In this document: in pieces, positions 31,057-42,248 of the stretch
How the letters are laid out: every line of letters starts with the position of its first letter
How positions within the stretch are numbered: the stretch's first letter is position 1
From: Dolomedes plantarius
Lineage: Eukaryota > Arthropoda > Arachnida > Araneae > Dolomedidae
DNA: 64,000 nucleotides
Assembly (NCBI GenBank): GCA_907164885.2
Contig: OU015490.1
Span: 19,380,613 to 19,444,612, forward strand
Reading direction: 5' to 3'
Position numbers and translations under genes: made by a program
The notes under the pieces: model-generated
What the model was told of the DNA's origin: nothing
What the model saw: the letters and a program-made list of their open reading frames with translations, nothing else
The model's database searches: none

Positions 31057-33544
31057 CATTTTTAATTTCATGAAAACTAGTCCTGCATATGAAACATGCA
31101 ATCCTAATTGTAATTTCTCTTTCATCTCAATGAGTTATCCTTGCATCCTTTAAACATATTTTTTGGTCAAAATACTAAATTTTCAAATTTTTTATTCTGA
31201 AGTTTCAGATAATTGGGTCTACATCATAAGTTCATGCAAGTTATAAATAAAGCACACATATTCATCAACAAATTTAAAAATGAGGATATATTAGCTTGTG
31301 TTTGAATTATTGTTATTCATGTAGTTTTATCATTTTTTTTACTATGATTTTGAATAATTTCTTTTAAGTACAAATTATTTTGTGCAATTGTTTTTATCTT
31401 GTTATAAAAAAATTTAATTGTGAATAGAAAAAAAAACAGTTAATTTCAATTATCAGTTTACTGTAAAAAATATTTACTAACTGTATTCTGTAAATAATGA
31501 TCAATAATAAATAAATTATAATTTAAGTTTGTTTTGTTCTTGTTTGTTTTTCTATTTGTAACAACACTACTATGTTTAAATATTACAATTTAATGATAGA
31601 GCAAAATAATAATAATAAATTTAAAAAATAATTCTTCCATGAAGGAAGGAGTATCGTCTGAATCTAAACAATAAAAAAGTGTCAATATTTCTTTCAAGCC
31701 ATACTTTCTTTTATCATTTGATTGTTTGCAGAATTCCCATTACAACAATGGTGTATTTTAAAATCAAGGGAAAGTAATAATTAAATTTTTGCATATTAAT
31801 TTTCAATTATTTAGTGTTTTCTGAGATGAAAACCATTCTATCAAATTAAATTAAAATAGGTTTTATTGACATTTTAATTTTTTAATTGATGTAAATGTGC
31901 TCAATATATTCCAACATAATTGTGCGGTTTTATGAAAATATTTTAAATTGAAAATTATAGATGAAATGAAAATTGATTTTATCCACAGTTGTACTCAGTA
32001 TTTTGATGCTTTAAACAATGTTTATGGAAATTGCAACAGAAAGAAAAGCGTTTTGCGGGGAAATTGGAAATACGTTAACAATACGTTAATTCGACGGCGA
32101 GTGGCTTAACTACGTGACGTCACATTTTCCGTGCTACGGCTTGTTCGTTTAGGAGGTGTTGCCTCGAGCAAAGCGGTCGTAAGCGCGTCGCGTCATGTAC
32201 CACACGTGAAATAAATTGTTAAGTTTAGATCCTGTTGTATCCTTGTGATTCGTGCTCGTACAACGCACCAAACACACTTCAAACCAGTTTTGAGCTATTC
32301 AATAAAATCTGTCGTAAGTCTAGTGTATTAGCAGAGTTTCATTGTTAAAGTACACTCATGTCCATAAATTAAGGATGATTCAGAATCGCACGGAAATCGA
32401 ACTCTAAAGTAAAATTTTCACCTGTAGAATTATCACGCACATCTTCAAGAATAATATGCAAATTACAGGAAGCCACCAGATGACGTCGATAGTACGTCAC
32501 AATGACGAGAGTGTAAGAGAGGGATATATAAGGAATGGTGGCAAAGAAGTAAAACTGTTCACAAGCGTTCTGTAAGCCGCTCAGTGCCATAACCGAATAG
32601 TTCTGACACAGAGGACGCATGTGGAGGATTTTTTACGTGGTAGAATTATCGGCCGCCTGGAATGTGGGCGTACTCAGATGGAAGTATCCGAGGAACTTGG
32701 AATTTCCCAAAGTGCCATCTTGAGGCTTTGGCAACGATTCCAAGGTGATGGAAATGTCAGTAGACGTTACAGTACAGGTCGCCCCCGAGTTACATCTAGT
32801 GATGGGCAACTATTCGAATGAATCACTCGCATAACTCGATTATAAAAATCATTCGAGTAGTTCGATTATCTCAATTTCACTCGAGTGAATCATTCGAATG
32901 ATTTTGCTCGCGATTATTTCTATAGTACGCGAATAAATCATTCGAATGATTCACTCGGTCTCGGTCACAACGATTATTTCTACGCGAGTAAATCACTCGG
33001 ACAGAACGATTATTTTTTAGGAGATTATTTTGTACGCGAGTGAATCACTCGGACAGAACGATTATTTTTTTAGGAGATTATTTCCTGCATAAATTGCGCT
33101 GAAGTACTCGAGTGAATTTCTCGAAAGAGATGATTATTTTCCGGCGATTATTTCTCGTTTCCCGTTAGCTCGAGTGATTGCCCAAGACCAAGACGATTAT
33201 TTCTTAGATAGTTCGTATCTCCTTTGTTAGGTACTCTATGCTAAACATTTTGATCTGGAATTAGGAATACTAGACCGGGTGAGTGGAGGATTTTATAAAA
33301 CATTAAAACTACAGTGTTTATGTATAGCTGAACTTAAGACTAAAAAATTAATCTATACATATGAAAATGGATGTATGTGTGCATGTTCCAGCATCACTCT
33401 GGAGCGCCTGGAGCAATATCAATCAAACTTGGTACACATATTATTTACAATCTGGGAAGAAACAGTAGAGGGGGGGAGGTAATGGTAAGCCAACCCTAGC
33501 CTAGTACCCTTAGGGGGCAGGGGGGACATGTAAAAATAATCGAA

Positions 33545-33775
33545 AACGACTGATATTAGTGTCGAATCTATAGTTTTCGGGGTCACAGAAATTGATAGTG
33601 ACACTCTCGATGCCGTTTAAGTGCAAGTTCAGCCCCCCTTCAGTACTGCGGGAGGAGGGGGGAAGGGGTGAAAAATAAAATGTCCAAAATGACCGAGAGT
33701 AGTATCGAATCTATAGTTTTCGGGATCACAGAGATTAATAGTGACACTCCCGATGCCGTTTAAGTGCAATTTAAG
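33545..33775. repeat. Two-copy tandem repeat, period about 150 bp
   Basis: The block containing TCGAATCTATAGTTTTCGGG and GATGCCGTTTAAGTGCAA occurs at about 33559-33630 and again at about 33707-33775, with a G-rich spacer. A preceding AATCAAACTTGGTACACATA stretch (near 33420) looks like part of an older interspersed repeat. Family unknown. Confidence 0.7.
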
Positions 33776-33883
33776 CACGCTGACACTTGTTGATGCCCTG
33801 CCATTGGAATCCGCAGCAATTTAACCAACGAAAATAAACTTATGAGAAAATCAGTTGTGGGATTAAAATATATTAAAAAGTTT

Positions 33884-34277
33884 TGTTGTGTAGATAAATT
33901 AAATGTTATTTTAACATAGGTAATAGTGATCAATCATTCTTGTAACTGGTTTGAAATTTAGTTTGTAAAATAAATAACTTCAAATAAAACAGCTTTGTTT
34001 AAATATCCTGTTTAGGCCTCTACTCTAACTTGGTTCAACTAGTCAGGAAAATTGCTCACTTTTCCCAAATCCTGCTTGCATTAATTATTTGGGCAATTAA
34101 AAATCAGATCACAACTAGTTGAAACAAGTTTAGAGTAGAGGCTTAAACAGGATATTTAAACAAAGCTGTTATATTTGAAGTTATTTATTTTACAAACCGA
34201 ATTTCAAACCAGTTATAAGAATGATTCATCACTATTACCTATGTTAAAATAACATTTAATTCGTCTACACAACAGTT
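33884..34277. repeat. Long inverted repeat (foldback), 160-bp arms
   Basis: Left arm 33884-34042 and right arm 34114-34277 are inverted copies at roughly 90% identity, around a loop of about 70 bp. A transcript through it would form a long double-stranded stem. It could be an independent foldback element or an internal duplication of the surrounding hAT. Confidence 0.85.
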
Positions 34278-34292
34278 TTACACTTTAAACAG

Positions 34293-35240
34293 CCATCAGA
34301 ATAAATGATAAATCTTAATAATTTCACTAGAATTAGAGATAAATATGTTTTAATGAAAAAATATATTACCCTGAAGCATTCACAAACAGTTTATGAACTT
34401 TGTAATAAGATATTTCTTTTTGTTTTGTTTTCAACTGAAAATGAATCCAGAGATAATAGATTAATATTTAAATCTATCCTATTCAGACACTCATTAAGTT
34501 TTGTTTTGTTATTGTTTGTTTTCAAAATACAAAATAAAATTTAGACAAACAAAATAATTACAGAAAATGATAATCTAAGAAAATTATTAAAAAATTGCTT
34601 TTGTGTATTAATATTTTGGTGTACAGAATTATGCAACACAAGGTTAATCTTTTCTGAATATTTAACGAAATAAACTTCTGAGAAAACCAGTGAATAAGAA
34701 ATGGCATATTAAAGTTTTATACTTTAAAGTGCCATAAGTGATAAATCTTAATAATTTCGCTAGAATTAGAAACATAAATAAGTTATAATGAAAAAATATC
34801 TTACCATAAAGCATTCAAAAACAGTTTATGAACTTTGTAATAAACCATTTGTTTTTTTATTAACAGAAAAATAATCCAGAGACAATATACTGAGATTTAA
34901 ATCTATCCTATTCAGACACCCATTAAGTTTTGTTATTGTTTGTTTTCAAAATAGAAAATAAACTTTAGACACAATAAATACAGAATATGATAAATGGCAT
35001 ATATTAAAGTTTTATGCTTTAAACTGCCATAAGTGATAAATCTTAATAATTTCGCTAGAATTAGAAACATAAATAAGTTCTAATGAAAAAATATCTTACC
35101 ATAAAAAAGCATTCACAAACAGTAGCATAAAAACAGTTTACGATTTTTGTAATAAACTATTTGTTTTTTATTAACAGAAAAGGAGTCCAGAGAGAATAGA
35201 TTGAGATTAAAATCTATCCTATTCAGACACCCATTCAGTT
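34293..35240. repeat. Three-copy direct repeat inside the hAT element
   Basis: Blocks starting near 34293, 34724 and 35017 share GATAAATCTTAATAATTTC, TAGAATTAGA, ACAAACAGTTTATG-like and ATCTATCCTATTCAGACAC segments in the same order. Spacing is about 430 and 293 bp. The second and third copies are most alike. Non-coding. Confidence 0.8.
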
Positions 35241-35816
35241 TTTCCTCTCTAAACAGCACAATAATTCAGTGCCAACTTGGGGAGCACATCAAAATAAATA
35301 ATAGGTATGATAAATTGAGCTTTCAGAGAAAAAGACATAGCAATAGGGAAGTGAATCAAGTACATAGATAGAGAGATAGAAATAAGCATATATCTAACAC
35401 GTTAGAAATCTCCAAAAGTGTATACCAATTGTAGGATACATGAAAAACAATACAATGTACAATACCAACACTAATAATATATCAACTTCAAGAGCCCTTT
35501 GATTTGGCAAATAGTGTTATACAAAGGGAAATTATATTGCTTTAAGTATATTATCAAACATATATTCGATAAACGAATGAACAATAAAACATATACTTAC
35601 TTTTACAATGATAATTTTTATCGAAAATGACTATTACCGTTAGCATCAGCGATACAATCAAGTAAATACAATGGCACTAGTGATAAATAAGTGTTCTTGG
35701 GAATAAAATCTACTTACTAATTTATTTTAGATTATGATATATTTATCCACATAAACAGAAGCAACGTAAAAAAACTATTCACAAACACAACATAAAAAAT
35801 TCCAAGCATATCACTA

Positions 35817-35853
35817 CCTCTAAGCCTATCTTTCACAGTGATAGGCTTAGAGG
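35817..35853. repeat. Perfect 14-bp hairpin
   Basis: CCTCTAAGCCTATC (35817-35830) and its exact complement (35840-35853) around a 9-nt loop. Its role is unknown; it may mark the end of another small element. Confidence 0.85.
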
Positions 35854-36430
35854 AATGAAATTTTAAAACACCATCTGCTCTCATTCCTGTACCACATCGA
35901 ATTCTTTAGTTTTTGTTCCAGGCAATTTTTTACTCCTTTGTTGATTTCAAGACGTGCAGAGAGATAATATTCATTAGTTTAAAAGAAATTAATATTTATT
36001 TATTTTCGAGCACTATGAGGCAATAACATGGGGGGCTGCCATGACACTTTGTTCCCAACATGGCGGCCATGACGTCATTATCAATCGATTATTGAAAATC
36101 ATTCGATTATTGAAATCACTCGAATACAAATTACTCGATTATTGAAATCATTCGATTATGCCCATCACTAGTTACATCGCCGAATGAAGACCGGTATTTG
36201 GCAGTAACTGCTAAAAGCATCCGACCTGCCTCGTCAGATATCTGCAGCCACGGGTACTACAGTTTCAAGGCAAACCGTGCACAGACGTTTGGGAAATATT
36301 GGTCTATATGCTCGCAGGCCTGTCAGATGTGTTCCGCTCACGGCAACTCAGTGTCGGCAGCGATTAGCCTGGAGTAGAGAACATGCAATGTGGACATCGT
36401 CACAGTGGGCTTGTGTGGTGTTTTCCAAAC

Positions 36431-36729
36431 TGCCGTCGTAAGAAGCAACCAGCAACAACCACACGGACAATTTTCAGTGAACAACGCCAAACGTGGCAAT
36501 GGCCCTCAACTTAGCACAGAAACAATATATCGCCAAAATGATTTCAACATTATGACAATTATTCCAGCACGCCAAGCTAAGTTCCTGTAATGGAATCTTT
36601 TCCCACTGCATGTTAGTTGGGACGCATGCGCAGTCGGAAAAATTTGAAAACCTCATTACTAAGGACCAATAGGAAAATTGGAGGCAACTGAATTCCCTGG
36701 GCCACGCCCTCTGATGCTGAGTGCTCTAT
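36431..36729. other. Unassigned flank
   Basis: Follows the truncation point of the Tc1 relic. No ORF, repeat or RNA signal that I recognise. Confidence 0.4.
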
Positions 36730-36766
36730 GGGCCTGTTCACATAGAATCCGTCAGAGTCAGCGTTA

Positions 36767-36980
36767 GGGCCTGTTCACATAGGAGTCCGGTATCGGAGCG
36801 TTAAAGGAAAGATAATGTTGAGACGAAAATAAACCAATCATAGGCGTTAAAAATTTCGTTGCTAATCGTTTGGAGGTTTGTCATTGGTTAAATATATTTC
36901 AATACTTTAAACGTCTTTTTACGTCTCAACGTCATCTTTCCTTTAACGCTCCGCTACCGGACTCCTATGTGAACAGGCCC
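36767..36980. mobile_element. Inner Harbinger-type MITE 1, 214 bp
   Basis: Ends GGGCCTGTTCACATAGGAGT and exact complement. The left flank is TTA (36764-36766); the right flank is ATA (36981-36983), shared with MITE 2 and plausibly a mutated TTA TSD. The interior contains AACCAATCATAGGCG and ATCGTTTGGAGG, as in the other copies. Confidence 0.85.
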
Positions 36981-36983
36981 ATA

Positions 36984-37164
36984 GGGCCTGTTCACATAGG
37001 AGTCCGTTGCGTTGCGTTAAGGAAAAGATGACGTTGAGACGAAAATAAACCAATCATAGGCCTCCAAACGATTAGCAATGAAATTTTTAACGCCTATGAT
37101 TGGTTTATTTTCATCTCAGCGTCATCTTTTCCTTAACGCAACGGGCTCCTATGTGAACAGGCCC
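36984..37164. mobile_element. Inner Harbinger-type MITE 2, 181 bp
   Basis: Same termini as MITE 1, one difference at the right end (GGGCTCC for GGACTCC). Followed by TTA (37165-37167). Nearly palindromic over its whole length: CCAATCATAGGC recurs in inverted form. Confidence 0.85.
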
Positions 37165-37522
37165 TTACTCGTATTGACATATTTTAAACTAATCACAGAT
37201 TTTAACAATTTCGTGGCTAATCGTTTGGAGGCTTGTAACTGGCCAAATAAACTTCAATACGAGTTACGCTGACGCTGACGGATTCTATGTGAACAGGCCC
37301 TACCAGTGCAAGCATATAGCAAATATGACGAAGGAGAGAAGAACAAGTTATAGAAAGAAAAGTCGATGGTAGAATAAGGAAGGAAATTCAAGTACAAGAG
37401 TTCTAAAAACGAGTTTGCCCTCGAAAGGAGTTACTCCGCCATTTAGCAGCTGAGTACAAGTAGTAATGGTGGCTAGAAAGTTTATGAATAGGATTACACA
37501 AATATTTATAGTCATTTAAAGC

Positions 37523-37956
37523 TTTTTACTATGTTTTTATTAACTCGCTTTCTTGTTTGTGTGTGTGTTTGTCCAGTACAAATCTTGAAATCGATTTTTA
37601 ACTAACTTCCCGACTAGCTAGACATTTGAAACTTTTAGAATAGCTCAGAACACAATGACAATGCATTTTTGAATACTTTTAGTCATCTTTAAGCAGATTT
37701 TTACCGTGTTATTATTATTTTCAGGTAATTTTGTTTTGTAGATTGGTGCAGCCATCTAACGGCCGGAACGGAAACGAAAAGTTAAATTCAAGTTAACTTT
37801 CAATTAATTTCATTTTCATTCAAGTTGATGGGATAATTCATCAAAAAAATTTTTTAAAAAGTATTTATTAATACATAGAATTGTCAAGTTTATAGGATTC
37901 AACAGAAAATTTAAAAACATAGTATATAAAAAGTTCTTTTTATCTTGTAATTATTT
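37523..37956 (-). repeat. Unclassified dispersed repeat, copy 3
   Basis: The reverse-strand copy of 18541-18971, with a GT-rich microsatellite at its left side in this orientation. It directly borders the hAT relic region. Confidence 0.85.
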
Positions 37957-38227
37957 ATTTTTTTTTGTCTTAGCAGGGCTAAACAGCAATTTTACAGAGT
38001 TCAGACTTTTTTTTAAAATCAGAAAAATACGGTAAAAAAGTGATATTAATGGAGAAGCAGATAACAGGAAAATTAAAAAAAAAAAAAATTGTGCTGTCGG
38101 GGGACCCCGTCAGGAACAAAGTTCCTTACGTTATTTTGTTCGCAAAATTGTCAAATCGTTTTGTGTTATGAAATTTTTTACTATAAGTGAAGAAATATGT
38201 ATTAGCTAGAAAATTCCTTTGAGCAAT

Positions 38228-39719
38228 TATACGGTGCTAAAAACTGATGAAATGGCTCAAGATGCTGAAGACTCATTAGGTGAGGATTTAAAAACATTCC
38301 AGTTCTCTATACAGCTTGATGAGTCAACTTTTCTAGGAAATTAGGTCTTACTTTTAGTATACATGCGATTCATAAAAGAAGACAATAATTACCAATAATT
38401 ATTATTCGTAAAAATTAGCAAACTGATACTAAAGAAGAATCGCGATTGGAAGAACTTTTCAAAGTAAAAGAAATCCCCCTCAGAAATATCAGTTGCTACG
38501 AATGGTGTTCCAGCCATGCTAGGATGCTACAGGGAGGTGTGTGTGTGGAGGGGGGGGGGGCTCTTCTTGCATATTTAAAAACAAGTGGTTCCGAATGTAT
38601 TGGTTGAACTCTGCGCCATTCATCGTCAGCATTTAGTTGCCAAAAATCTGAGTGAACATTAGAGCATGTTCTTTTAAACAGTTCCTTGGATCACAGGTTA
38701 TATGGTCAACTTTGTACTGAAAACGATGAAGAATTCAATCGCTTGCTGCTTCATACAGAAGTTTATTGGTTATCAAAAGGTGTCTGTTTGAATCTGTCTT
38801 ATAAACTTCATGACTGAGTGCTAGAGTTCTTATAAAACAAAGATGATGCTTTACGAGTCAACTTAACCGATTCCAAATATGACATAGCTTATTTGATAGA
38901 CTTGTTTAATAAATTTAATGAAACAAATCAAAGACTCAAAGTCGAAGAGCTGAATTTAATCAAAACTAAAACTGTTATTTCCTCGTTTGTGGCAAAACTT
39001 CTTCTGTGCAAACGAAATTTAGGACGAAGGGAATTAAGCCAGTTTCAAATTTGTCAACAATAGTAAAACATCATGAAGACTTGATTATATATTGTTAGCA
39101 CTTGTAAGCTCTCCATTCTGACTTCAATCAACGATTTGAAGACATTCTAAATAGGAACATACTCGATTTGGTTTTGGACATTTTTTCAAGAACAATCGCA
39201 CAGTGGCGTAGCGAGGGGTGGGCAAGGGGGTCTGTCATGCCCCGGGCGCCACTCACACAGGGGCGACAAATGGTCCTTTTCACTAATTCTATATATTATA
39301 TTACTATGTGTTTTTCAGAAAGGGGGGCGCCAAAAAGGTATCGTGCCCCGGGCGCCAGTTATGCTCGTTACGTCACTGCAAACGCAGAAGAATCTCCGAA
39401 AATACAAGGAGAACTGATAGAAGTAACAACGAATGAGGAATTGAAATTCAAACACAGCAATCAACATTTCTGGTTGCAAAAACGTACCGACACTTACACT
39501 GGAATATGGGCTATTGTACAAAAGTTTTTAGCTGCATTTCTTTCATTACATTTAGTGGAACGTGGTGTCAGTGCGATCACAAATCTGTGCAAAAACAGGA
39601 CTATAAACAGAAACCGACTACAAATACCTGATCGCGGTGATTTAAGAAAGCTGTTGATAAAAATAGAGCCGAACATTAATAAATTGATGGTAGTGCATCA
39701 AGTTCATCCTTCTCATTAG
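38228..39719 (+). pseudogene. hAT transposase relic (ZBED5/SCAND3/FAM200-like)
   Basis: Scattered frames match the family in order: EMAQDAEDSLGEDLKTFQFS then QLDEST (the catalytic Asp block), NGVPAMLGCYR, AIHRQHLVAKNLSEH, LLLHTEVYWLSKG, LIDLFNKFNETNQRLKVEEL, then the C-terminal dimerisation block (AFLSLHLVERGVSAITNL, DRGDLRKLLIKIEPNINKL, HPSH stop). The 5' part with the BED finger is missing. There are several stops and frameshifts, and a MITE sits inside (39201-39378). Its 3' terminus is probably at 51039, beyond the nested Tc1. Confidence 0.82.
39201..39378. mobile_element. hAT MITE, 178 bp, inside the hAT relic
   Basis: Ends CAGTGGCGTAGC and GTTACGTCACTG, flanks CAATCGCA (39193-39200) and CAAACGCA (39379-39386): an 8-bp TSD with one mismatch. 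The interior is G- and C-rich with CCCCGGGCGCC twice. It interrupts the relic transposase between two conserved blocks. Confidence 0.85.
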
Positions 39720-40094
39720 GATCAGTTTTAATGTTATTTGTAATTTTTACTTTAATATTATCCTGCGTTATCTTGTTTAATGTGTGTAATGCGAATATCA
39801 CTATGGTTGATTTTAATATATAATTTTATACTTTTAAACTTCAAGGTGTTTGATTTACAACATTTTTTTTTATTATGTTCTAGGACGTAGGTAGAAATAT
39901 GGTTATATAAAAGGACGCAAATACACTGAAGTGCCACTGAATTAGGGATAGCAAAGCCTATGCAAATTGTGTAGCGCTGGGCATCATGTATGCGCAAGTG
40001 AGGGCGCTGTGGTAACTGCATATATAGGGCGTACTGTGGTTGTTCTGAATTAGTTGTTGGAATTGCCAGTATGGGTAAACTGCCTGATTTAGAC

Positions 40095-40332
40095 GCTGTG
40101 GGAAATTGTGATGCTAGATGGCGCTGCCACTCTATAGTTTTGTAACCCCACTCGGACATTAAAATGCGACGCAGATTCGAAGCGAAACGCGGGAGCAAGG
40201 ATTAGCACCTCACTGTACTCAAATGCATGCTTGTAAATATTATGTATAATAAAGCAGATTATGTGCGAACCCGAAATCAGAAATTATTGTGTACTGAACC
40301 ACCAGTAAATACTGAACCACCAGCATCCCCCA
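40095..40332. mobile_element. 238-bp insertion of unknown class in the Tc1 transposase start
   Basis: Flanked by 5-bp repeats TAGAC (40090-40094 and 40333-40337); the Tc1 frame is continuous without it. It contains TATAATAAAG (polyadenylation-like) and ends CCCCCA; its start, GCTGTGGG, is two bases off an LTR-like TG. It could be a solo LTR with an imprecise end or another small element. Confidence 0.65.
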
Positions 40333-41066
40333 TAGACACCTTCGATCGCGGACAAATCGTAGGTCCACGATGCATGGGCCATTCAATTTCCGAAATCGTC
40401 AGACAGCTAGGATTTTCAAGGTCGACAGTGTCAAGAGTATACCAAGAATACATGGATGGTGGAAAAAAAACTAGCGATCGGGCAAACTGCAAAGGACAAT
40501 TAGCCTTGACAGTGCGTGGTGAGAGACGGCTCAGGCGTATTGTACGTAGCCAGCGAAGCCAAACATTAGCTCAAATTACCACCCAGTTTAATAACGGCGC
40601 CAGTCGTACAGTCAGTAAACGGACTCTGCAACGCTCGCTTCACCGTATGGGTTTCGGGAGCCGTCGACCTACGAGAGTACCATTGCTCTATACTCGCCAT
40701 CGGGCTGCACGTCTTGCCTGGGCAATAGAGCACAGAGACTGGAGTGTAGAGGACTGGAAACGAGTAGCATGGAGTGATGAGTCTCGATTCCGACTACTTA
40801 ACGCCGACGGGAGGCTGAGAATATGGCGTCAGGCTCATGAAGCCATGGATCCTGCATGCCTGGCTGGAACTGTACAAGGGCATGGTGGCACAATCATGGT
40901 CTGGGGTGTTTTTTCGTGGCACAGTTTGGGATCTTTGGTGCGTGTACCAACCTCCCTCAATGCAATTCGGTACGTAGAGTTGCTGGGTGATCACCTCCAT
41001 CCGTTTATGCTGTTCTGTTATCCGCACGGTAATGGAGTTTTCCTGCAAGACAACTGTACCTCTCAC

Positions 41067-41439
41067 TGTTGGGAATCATAAATTTCTGTTCTCTGTGTAA
41101 TCTAACAATTTCCTAGCAACCACCAGATGGCACTGGGAATAGGCTCTGTGTGGCTGTGTTTGTTTTGTTCACACGCACTTCCTTAATCATGTCTGTAGTA
41201 GCTAGTTGTATTAATGTCGTCCGTAGCAATAATTGTATAAGTTTCGTGTTCATGTTTATTAAAGTAATTTATAGTTTACCGATGGATTTAATTTGACTAC
41301 TCAGTTAGTTTCACCGGCATTAGATGCTACAAGGAACATTTCTTCAAGAACTCTGTGTATCAACAGATACCAGGTAAGTGAACTTTTCACTACCACCTTT
41401 GTACGGAAGTTCATATTTGGAAGAAATAAAATCACAACA
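41067..41439 (+). repeat. Copia 5' LTR and adjacent primer-binding candidate
   Basis: 373 bp. Immediately after it, GATTATGAGACTG (41440-41452) resembles the complement of the anticodon arm of initiator tRNA-Met (GGTTATGGGCCC), the internal priming site used by Drosophila copia-type elements; 8 of 12 positions agree, so this is tentative. Confidence 0.9.
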
Positions 41440-41555
41440 GATTATGAGACTGATGTTGATAGCATTCTAATTGCTGATTTAACTTATTATTAACAAACTG
41501 AGAGTAATCAAAAGCTAAGCTTGAAATCGAAACAAAAACTTTGTATCAATTGAAA

Positions 41556-42248
41556 ATGTCTTATTTGAAGGAAAATAATCCTCAAATTACTAAATTAAAT
41601 GATACCAATTATTCCATATGGAAATTTCGAATGGAAACGATCCTCATCAAGGAGGATTTATATGATGTAATCGAAACCGAAATTTCAGATAAAGCGGACG
41701 CGAAACTTTTAAAACGTGACAGACAAGCTCGTGCATTAATTAATCTCTGTATAGAAGATTCACAAATAATTCATATCAAATATGAAACAACTGCAAAAGC
41801 GACGTGGGATAAGCTTAAAGCTAGACATGAAAGAACAAATTTATCGAGCAAACATTTCTTGCTTCGAAAATTATACCCGACAAAAATGTCAGAAGACGGT
41901 AATATGAATGAGCATATCGCTAAAATTCTTGAGTTAATTGATAAACTTAAAGCCGTGGGAGAAGAAATAAAAGACGATCACATTGCCGCATTGCTTCTTG
42001 TTTCTGTACCTAAATCATATGATCACTTGATAACTGCTCTGGAAGCGAGATCAGAAACAGAACTAACGCCAGAATTAATTAAGAATAAATTAACTGACGA
42101 GTACAACCGTCGTATTGAAATGAACGCTGAGCGAGAGGTTACACAAGCTTTCAAAACAAATGCCTATAAACGCAATGAAAACAAAAATGACAAATTGTGT
42201 GCATACTGCAAGAAATCCGGTCATTCTCGAGTCTTTTGTTATCACTTA
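41556..42248 (+). CDS. Copia gag, cut by the Harbinger insertion
   Basis: ATG at 41556 (MSYLKENN; the upstream TTG is not a start). Typical Copia gag (UBN2-type): NYSIWKFRMETIL, AKATWDKLKARHE, LYPTKMSEDG, then a CCHC knuckle CAYCKKSGHSRVFC at about 42197-42239. The Harbinger element enters three codons later. On the far side, from 46789, the same frame resumes with KNKNGQTLKR and runs to a stop at 46965. Confidence 0.9.

Larger units (their letters stand above)
29143..32161 (+). mobile_element. P-element-superfamily transposon, decayed, 3.0 kb
   Basis: Terminal inverted repeats of about 33 bp (29143-29175 and the complement at 32129-32161; CAACACCTCCTAAA start) with two differences. Flanked by 7-bp repeats CCTCGAG (29136-29142 and 32162-32168); P elements usually make 8 bp, and the palindromic core makes the exact length ambiguous. 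The interior encodes a THAP exon and P-transposase fragments on the plus strand, with stops and frameshifts. Confidence 0.85.
32797..36170. mobile_element. Large non-autonomous hAT-type element, 3.4 kb
   Basis: The ends TAGTGATGGGC...GCCCATCACTA are flanked by a perfect 8-bp TSD GTTACATC (32789-32796 and 36171-36178) inside a Tc1 transposase frame. Subterminal regions are packed with ATTCGA/ACTCGA motifs in both orientations, likely transposase-binding repeats. No transposase is present; the interior holds a tandem repeat, a long foldback, a three-copy repeat and a hairpin (separate entries). Confidence 0.88.
32353..36430 (+). mobile_element. Truncated Tc1-like element split by a hAT insertion
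   Basis: Begins after a TA with CACTCATGTCCATAAATTAA (32353 on), a Tc1-type end. A TATATAA box (32523-32530) precedes the transposase start: DFLRGRIIGRLECGRTQ and a helix-turn-helix ending GRPRVTS at 32796. After the hAT insert (32797-36178) the same frame resumes with PNEDRYLAVTAKSIRPA, then SRQTVHRRLG and AWSREHAMW, until about 36430. The match then stops before the first catalytic Asp. There is no right end, so it is 3' truncated. Confidence 0.85.
36730..37300. mobile_element. PIF/Harbinger-type MITE interrupted by two related MITEs
   Basis: The outer ends GGGCCTGTTCACATAGAATC and complement (at 37300) run into a GTCAGCGTCAGCGT-like subterminal repeat. The inner MITEs are at 36767-36980 and 36984-37164. 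Removing them and one TTA restores GCGTTACTCG, which is exactly the sequence in the related fragment near 27760. No coding. Confidence 0.85.

Noticed and set aside
29143..32161. Functional THAP host gene
   Set aside because: Terminal repeats, flanking direct repeats and several frame breaks mark it as a decayed P element.
37972..37995. CAGGGCTAAACAGC as left end of the hAT relic
   Set aside because: Shares only CAGGG with the right end at 51025-51039, and its flank does not match GCTTAGAG.
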